Positions 31,945 to 35,666 of a DNA stretch of 35,666 nt are shown here, one piece after another (the first letter of the stretch is position 1; every line of letters starts with the position of its first letter). The stretch is from an uncultured Subdoligranulum sp. (GTDB lineage: Bacteria > Bacillota > Clostridia > Oscillospirales > Ruminococcaceae), in assembly GCA_904374465.1 (NCBI GenBank), contig CAJFFY010000024.1, forward strand, positions 1 through 35,666, in the 5' to 3' direction. The position numbers and the translations under genes were made by a program. The notes under the pieces were generated by a model. It saw only the letters and a list, made by a program, of their open reading frames with translations. It was not told the origin of the DNA and ran no database searches.

Positions 31945-31954
31945 CAAAAAAGAG

Positions 31955-31983
31955 TTCCCAAAGGCGATCCTTTATGGTACACT
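31955..31983 (+). promoter_or_regulatory. Promoter of the AGCS-type transporter gene
   Basis: TTCCCA (31955-31960), 17 bases, TACACT (31978-31983), 52 bases before the ATG. Confidence 0.6.
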
Positions 31984-32035
31984 GTGGGGACACGGCCCGG
32001 CGGCCGACCAAAAAGATGAGAGGAATTATCTGACT

Positions 32036-33082
32036 ATGGCCCTGTTCCAAGCCCTGTACCATCTGCTGTGGGGAGATCTGGTCACCATCCCGTTGCCCGG
32101 TGGCAGCACCCTGGGACTGTCGCTGCTGGTGATGATCCTGGTGCCCGCCGGGGTGTATTTCACGGTGCGCACCCGCTTCTTGCCCTTCCGCCTCTTTCCC
32201 GAGATGGTCCGGGTCACCCTGTCCAACAACCAGAAAACGGAGCATGGCCTTTCCGGGGTACAGGCGCTCATTGTCTCCACCGCCTGCCGGGTGGGCATGG
32301 GTAACCTGGTGGCGGTGGCGGCCTTTATTGTGCTGCGCAAAAACGCCACTGTCCGGGTGCTGGACCGCATGGTGCCGATCATGGCGGCCTGCTACTTTTT
32401 CATTACGCTGTTCATCATCCTGAAAAACGCCCCGCTGCTGCCCGGTGTGTTCGGACGCATCTTTGCCGAAGCCTTCGGCCTGCGGCAGGTGGTGGGCGGC
32501 GGCATGGGCGCCGTTATCATGAACGGCACCAAACGGGGGCTTTTTTTCAACGAGGCCGGGTCCGGCTCGGCGCCCTGTGCGGCGGCGGCCTCCCATATTG
32601 ATCACCCCGCCAAGGCGGGACTGCTGCAGGCGCTGGGGGTCTTTATCGACACGCTGGTCATCTGCAGCTGTTCCGCCATGATCATGCTGCTGACCCCGGT
32701 GGAACAGACCGCCGGCCTGGAGGGGATGGACCTGCTCCAGGCGGCCATGCAGTATCATCTGGGCACCTTCGGCGTTGTCTTTATCGCGGTGATTCTTTGG
32801 CTGTTCAGTCTGTCCACCTTTTTGGGCATTCTGTTTTATGCCCGGTCCAACGTGGCGTATCTCTTCGGCGATCACTGGGGCGCCCAACTGGCCTACAAGG
32901 TTCTGGCCCTGGCCATGTTGTTTGTGGGGGGCCTGGCCACCTACCAGTTCGTGTGGGATCTGGGAGATGTGGGCGTGGGGCTCATGACCATCTTCAATAT
33001 GATCGCCCTGTTCCCGCTGGCCCCCAGGGCGCTGGATTCCCTGCGGGACTATGAAGCTCACATCGAAAAGAAAAAGAAGTAA
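32036..33082 (+). CDS. Sodium:alanine symporter family (AGCS) protein, internally shortened
   Basis: 348 residues, whereas AGCS transporters (sodium- or proton-coupled uptake of alanine or glycine) have about 450-490. The N-terminal part matches (P-A-G-V-Y-F-T-V-R-T-R-F-L-P-F-R, and R-V-G-M-G-N-L-V-A-V-A-A in place of T-G-x-G-N-I-V-G-V-A). The C-terminal part is well conserved, with K-R-G-L-F-F-N-E-A-G-S-G-S-A-P and D-T-L-V-I-C-S-C-S-A. About 100 residues that normally lie between (the G-G-P-x-Y-Y-I region and several spans) are missing after F-I-V-L-R-K near residue 105. The frame is intact and the codon use looks normal. Start at 32036 with AGAGGA. Either a minimal functional variant or a decaying gene. 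Confidence 0.75.
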   Translation: MALFQALYHLLWGDLVTIPLPGGSTLGLSLLVMILVPAGVYFTVRTRFLPFRLFPEMVRVTLSNNQKTEHGLSGVQALIVSTACRVGMGNLVAVAAFIVLRKNATVRVLDRMVPIMAACYFFITLFIILKNAPLLPGVFGRIFAEAFGLRQVVGGGMGAVIMNGTKRGLFFNEAGSGSAPCAAAASHIDHPAKAGLLQALGVFIDTLVICSCSAMIMLLTPVEQTAGLEGMDLLQAAMQYHLGTFGVVFIAVILWLFSLSTFLGILFYARSNVAYLFGDHWGAQLAYKVLALAMLFVGGLATYQFVWDLGDVGVGLMTIFNMIALFPLAPRALDSLRDYEAHIEKKKK

Positions 33083-33088
33083 GATGGA

Positions 33089-33117
33089 ACGCACCGCCGA
33101 CAAGCGGTGCGTTTTTT
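33089..33117 (+). terminator. Terminator of the AGCS-type gene
   Basis: ACGCACCGC (33089-33097) pairs with GCGGTGCGT (33104-33112), then a T-run. Confidence 0.88.
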
Positions 33118-33136
33118 GGGTACTGCCGATTTTCCC

Positions 33137-33165
33137 TTGACAGAAGCCGCTAAAAAGCGTGCATT
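33137..33165 (+). promoter_or_regulatory. Promoter of the MarR gene
   Basis: TTGACA (33137-33142), 17 bases, TGCATT (33160-33165). An operator-like repeat begins two bases after the -10 box, which fits repression. Confidence 0.65.
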
Positions 33166-33167
33166 GG

Positions 33168-33179
33168 TTAGGAACCTAA
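33168..33179 (+). promoter_or_regulatory. MarR operator candidate 1
   Basis: TTAGGAACCTAA, an inverted repeat of TTAGG around AA, at the transcription start of the MarR gene. The identical sequence recurs at 33657-33668 before the MATE gene. Confidence 0.75.
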
Positions 33180-33195
33180 GAAATAGGAGACCGCC

Positions 33196-33621
33196 ATGCT
33201 CTCATTGACCAAAAGCGCTGCCCGCTATGTCAGCAAACTTTCCAACAAAATCCGCCGCAAGCTGGACGGTTTTTCCTGCCGGGACTCCTTCAGCGGGTCC
33301 CAGGGCCGGACGCTGCACTTTCTGTTGGCCCAGACCGAGGACATTTTCCAGAAGGATATCGAGGAGGAGTACAGCATCCGCCCCTCCACGGCCAGCCAGA
33401 TGCTCAACCAGATGGAGGAAAACGGACTGATCCGCCGGGAGGCCATGCCCTATGACCACCGCCTCAAGCGGATTGTCCTTACAGAAAAGGCGCTGACCTA
33501 CCGTCAGCGGGTGGTGCATGACCTGACCGATCTGGAGCAGACGCTGACCCGGGATATTCCGGAGGAGGACCTGGCGGTATTTTTCCGGGTGGTGGAAAAA
33601 ATGATGGATAACCTGTCCTGA
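33196..33621 (+). CDS. MarR family transcriptional regulator
   Basis: 141 residues. A winged helix-turn-helix spans about 30-110: L-L-A-Q-T-E-D-I-F-Q-K-D-I-E-E-E-Y, recognition helix S-T-A-S-Q-M-L-N-Q-M-E-E-N-G-L-I-R-R, and the wing with D-H-R-L-K-R-I-V-L-T. Flanking helices would form the dimer. Identical TTAGGAACCTAA repeats before this gene and before the MATE gene argue for autoregulation and control of the efflux pump, probably released by a drug-like ligand. ATAGGAG precedes the ATG. Confidence 0.92.
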   Translation: MLSLTKSAARYVSKLSNKIRRKLDGFSCRDSFSGSQGRTLHFLLAQTEDIFQKDIEEEYSIRPSTASQMLNQMEENGLIRREAMPYDHRLKRIVLTEKALTYRQRVVHDLTDLEQTLTRDIPEEDLAVFFRVVEKMMDNLS

Positions 33622-33651
33622 GCGGATGGGTTATCCTGTATTTTTTGCCCA

Positions 33652-33668
33652 TACAATTAGGAACCTAA
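33652..33668 (+). promoter_or_regulatory. MATE promoter -10 box overlapped by MarR operator candidate 2
   Basis: TACAAT (33652-33657) is followed with a one-base overlap by TTAGGAACCTAA (33657-33668), the same repeat as at 33168. No good -35 box is visible. Bound MarR would block this start. Confidence 0.65.
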
Positions 33669-33688
33669 GTATTGGAAAGGACGATTCT

Positions 33689-35053
33689 ATGAAGCCTGTC
33701 AACGCATTTACCCAGGGAAAACTGTTCCCGATGATTTTGCAGTATTCCATCCCGGCGGCCATTTCGCTGCTGATCACCGCCATCTACAACATTGTGGACC
33801 GCATCTTTGTGGGCAACTGCAACGGCACTTCGGCGTTGGCGGGACTGTCCATCTGTTTTCCCCTCTCTTACATGATGATGGCCTTTGGTCTGACCTGCAG
33901 CGCCGGCGGTGCGTCGCTGTTCAGCCTGTTTGCGGGGCGTGGCGAACAGAAGCAGATGAACGCTTCCTTTGGCAATGCGCTGGTGCTGGTGGCCGTGTCG
34001 GAACTGGCGCTGACGGCGTTTCTGCAGGCTTTTGCCGACCCTTTGCTGCGGGTGTTCGGTGTGACCGAAACGGCCTACGACTATGCCCTGACCTATTACC
34101 GCATTGTGGCGCTGGGCTGCCTGCTGCAAGGGCTGACCCAGGTGTTCTGTGATTTCGTCCGCGTTTCGGGGCGGCCGGTGCTGGGCATGTGCGTCACCGG
34201 CATCGGGGCGGTAACCAACATCCTGCTGGATGCGCTGTTCGTGGCCGTGCTGGGCTGGGGTGTGGCCGGTGCGGCCTGGGCCACCGTCATCGGACAGGGG
34301 TGCTCGGTGGTGTTTGGTGCCTGCCTGATCGGCAGGGGATACACCCAGGTGGAAATCCGGCGGGAAACCTTTTGCTGGAATGCCGGTCTGGCCCGCAAGA
34401 TTGTCTCCTGCGGGTTTGCCTTCTGGATTGCCCAGATGGCCATGGGGCTCATCAGCCTGGTCTACAACGGCCAGCTGGGCAAGTACGGCGGGGATACGGC
34501 CATCAGCGTCTATGCGGTGGTGGCCAGTATCATGACCTTTGTGATCATGCCGGCCAGCGGCATCAGTCAGGGCATCCAGCCCATTGTGGGCAACAATTAC
34601 GGCGCCGGGCAGTACCGGCGGGTCATGCAGACGCTCTACCTGGCGTCGGCGGTGTCGGTTGCGGTCACCTGCGTGATCTGGCTGGTGGTGATGCTCTGCC
34701 CCCAGGCCATTCTGCTGGCCTTCGGTGCCACCGAGGAAATGCTGCAGATCGGCGTACCCGGTCTTCGCCTCAACTTCTGCATCACCCCCATCCTGGGGTT
34801 TGTCATGCTGGTTACCACCTTCTTCCAGTCCCTCAACAAGCCGCTGCCCTCCATCGTCATCACCTTTTTGCGGCAGATTCTTTTCCTGATCCCTTTCCTC
34901 TACCTGTTCCCTCTGGTGTGGGGTATCCATGGGATCTTTGTGGCCCAGCCGGTCAGCGATGCCCTGGCCCTGGTGCTCTGCATCGTGCTGGTGGCGCGGG
35001 AACAACACCTGATGAACCGGAAACAGCGGCAGGAAGCCGCGCAGACCCTCTGA
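33689..35053 (+). CDS. MATE family efflux transporter
   Basis: 454 residues with twelve predicted spans, the standard MATE size. The N-terminus F-T-Q-G-K-L-F-P-M-I-L-Q-Y-S-I-P and Y-N-I-V-D-R-I-F-V-G followed by G-L-S-I-C-F-P-L, and the mid-protein G-I-S-Q-G-I-Q-P-I-V-G-N-N-Y-G-A-G are family hallmarks (NorM/DinF group, Firmicute branch). It exports drugs or metabolites using a sodium or proton gradient. Start at 33689, with GAAAGGA; an in-frame ATG at 33626 lies upstream of the operator and promoter. Controlled with the MarR gene by inference. Confidence 0.93.
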   Translation: MKPVNAFTQGKLFPMILQYSIPAAISLLITAIYNIVDRIFVGNCNGTSALAGLSICFPLSYMMMAFGLTCSAGGASLFSLFAGRGEQKQMNASFGNALVLVAVSELALTAFLQAFADPLLRVFGVTETAYDYALTYYRIVALGCLLQGLTQVFCDFVRVSGRPVLGMCVTGIGAVTNILLDALFVAVLGWGVAGAAWATVIGQGCSVVFGACLIGRGYTQVEIRRETFCWNAGLARKIVSCGFAFWIAQMAMGLISLVYNGQLGKYGGDTAISVYAVVASIMTFVIMPASGISQGIQPIVGNNYGAGQYRRVMQTLYLASAVSVAVTCVIWLVVMLCPQAILLAFGATEEMLQIGVPGLRLNFCITPILGFVMLVTTFFQSLNKPLPSIVITFLRQILFLIPFLYLFPLVWGIHGIFVAQPVSDALALVLCIVLVAREQHLMNRKQRQEAAQTL

Positions 35054-35063
35054 GAAAAAGCGG

Positions 35064-35093
35064 TTGCCCGTCCTTTGTCATGGCGTGTATAAT
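35064..35093 (+). promoter_or_regulatory. Promoter of the TfoX-N-like gene
   Basis: TTGCCC (35064-35069), 18 bases, TATAAT (35088-35093), with TG in the extended -10 position region; 45 bases before the ATG. Confidence 0.65.
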
Positions 35094-35137
35094 ACAGACA
35101 ACGGAATGGAACTTGCCTGAAAAAAGGAGATGGTATC

Positions 35138-35437
35138 ATGGCGTACCCGTCCGAAGAAGTGGTGCAAACCTGGTTGAAGGCCCTGCAGGGATTGAATGTC
35201 CATGTGAAAAAAATGTTCGGATGCTATTGCCTCTATTGTGACGACCAGCCGGTGGGCTGGCTCAGCGGGGAGATGCTCTCTTTGCGGGAAGTGGGACTGC
35301 CCGACCTGCCGGCCGACCTGAAACGTCCGGCACCGGGAGATAAGATTCAGGAAATTCCCATCCCGCTGGAATACAGCCGGTGTGCATGGCTGCCCCGTGC
35401 GGTGCAGGACACGGCCAACCGGCGCAAAAAGGAATAG
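35138..35437 (+). CDS. Small protein resembling the TfoX N-terminal domain
   Basis: 99 residues, soluble. The stretch V-K-K-M-F-G-C-Y-C-L-Y-C-D-D-Q-P-V-G-W-L followed by L-S-L-R-E-V-G resembles the TfoX_N fold (K-M-F-G-G-x-G-x-Y then a buried strand and L-Y-L-K). A late P-I-P-L-E-Y-S-R-C-A-W-L-P-R-A-V continues the family pattern. Stand-alone TfoX-N proteins are common in Firmicutes and have no proven role; competence control is known only for some full-length TfoX. AAAGGAGA lies before the ATG. It is only three bases before the interrupted phosphatase start. Confidence 0.6.
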   Translation: MAYPSEEVVQTWLKALQGLNVHVKKMFGCYCLYCDDQPVGWLSGEMLSLREVGLPDLPADLKRPAPGDKIQEIPIPLEYSRCAWLPRAVQDTANRRKKE

Positions 35438-35440
35438 GAT

Positions 35441-35491
35441 ATGTATAAAATTTTGTTTGTGTGCCACGGCAGGATTTACTGTTCAGAATAA
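35441..35491 (+). pseudogene. 5' fragment of a low-molecular-weight protein tyrosine phosphatase gene
   Basis: The frame from ATG 35441 reads MYKILFVCHG, the invariant opening of these phosphatases, whose loop normally continues N-I-C-R-S-P with the catalytic Cys (Cys8 here). Instead it runs R-I-Y-C-S-E and stops at 35489-35491. From about 35470 the sequence becomes AT-rich and unlike the rest. The simplest view is an insertion into the phosphatase loop codons, not a slow decay. A TAGGAT stretch precedes the ATG. Confidence 0.65.
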
Positions 35492-35635
35492 AAAGTCTCA
35501 AATCGTCTTAAATACTTCTATAAATAGTAGTTCTTATGCTATCTTTTCGATAGGCAATAAAGTATAATAAAGTCAGCAATAAATCGTAATTTATCAGAAA
35601 ATGAGGAATAGTTGAAATGGAGGCGCTATAATAAC
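35470..35635 (+). mobile_element. AT-rich left end of a probable inserted element
   Basis: Base composition switches sharply from GC-rich to strongly AT-rich at about 35470, inside the phosphatase start. The stretch holds a -10-like TATAAT (35563-35568), several short inverted repeats (for example CTATAAATAG near 35518-35527), and leads to a new ATG at 35636. No integrase is visible within the window, so the element type is unknown. Confidence 0.5.
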
Positions 35636-35666
35636 ATGAAGATTGAAGGGAACCAGAAAGAACTGG
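35636..35666 (+). CDS. Start of an unidentified gene, cut by the window edge
   Basis: ATG at 35636 preceded by GGAGG (35619-35623) twelve bases upstream, then ten codons, reading MKIEGNQKEL. Too short to assign. The opening resembles small proteins seen in conjugative and phage-like elements, but that is only an impression. It would be the first gene of the probable element. Confidence 0.4.
   Translation, partial: MKIEGNQKEL

Noticed and set aside
31931..31952. A small hairpin overlapping the stop of nnrE (TGTCAC/GTGACA), considered as terminator.
   Set aside because: Only about six base pairs, with A-run instead of T-run on the plus strand.
1..35666. CRISPR arrays, complete insertion sequences, rRNA genes and phage modules.
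   Set aside because: No spaced direct-repeat arrays, transposase motifs, rRNA segments or phage structural genes were seen; only the right-edge AT-rich junction suggests mobile DNA.

Overview
The window reads as chromosome from a GC-rich member of the Clostridia (Firmicutes), most like the Oscillospirales/Ruminococcaceae gut group (Faecalibacterium, Subdoligranulum, Gemmiger). This is inferred from gene families and signals: AGGAGG-type ribosome sites, ATG/GTG starts, an ECF transporter S component, a PfoR/PTS_EIIC_2-type membrane protein, a DivIVA-like protein, a MarR/MATE pair and strong GC-rich terminators. Housekeeping-type promoters are easy to read and nearly all have a 17-base spacer; most have a TTGC-type -35 box rather than TTGACA. 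The last ~170 bases are suddenly AT-rich and look like the start of an inserted element.

Layout. 1-313: a degenerate tRNA-like remnant, then a promoter. 314-6260 (+): an operon for a DivIVA-like coiled-coil protein, a VWA/FHA membrane protein, a zinc-ribbon/FHA-like protein, an FHA-FHA-ABC ATPase and its ABC-2 permease. 6311-9149 (-): CmpB-type membrane protein, trmB, and an AlaX-type alanyl-tRNA editing protein. 9281-14077 (+): solute-binding-like lipoprotein, malQ, a degenerate GGDEF protein, a small helical protein behind a long hairpin that covers its ribosome site, and a DUF523 protein. 14128-15955 (-): mtnN and ychF. 16134-18250 (+): a two-component system. 18429-20335 (-): DEAD-box helicase and an intracellular ricin-type lectin. 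20596-23617: a methylglyoxal-synthase-like protein with altered catalytic residues, a DJ-1/PfpI protein, an esterase and a PfoR-like membrane protein. 23670-23898 (-): a stand-alone structured RNA candidate with its own promoter and terminator. 23984-28354 (-): a Dlt-like surface acylation operon (adenylating ligase, carrier protein, AlgI-type MBOAT, SGNH protein). 28507-35437: ilvE, a HAD phosphatase, ECF S component, nnrE, a shortened AGCS transporter, a MarR/MATE efflux module with paired operators, and a TfoX-N-like protein. 35441-end: the first codons of a low-molecular-weight protein tyrosine phosphatase, cut off where the AT-rich sequence begins.

The strongest leads are the unassigned structured RNA at 23670-23898, the FHA/VWA/ABC operon, the Dlt-like acylation operon built on an AlgI-type acyltransferase, the MgsA homologue lacking its catalytic residues, and the interrupted phosphatase gene at the right edge. 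No CRISPR array, complete tRNA, rRNA or complete insertion sequence was seen.
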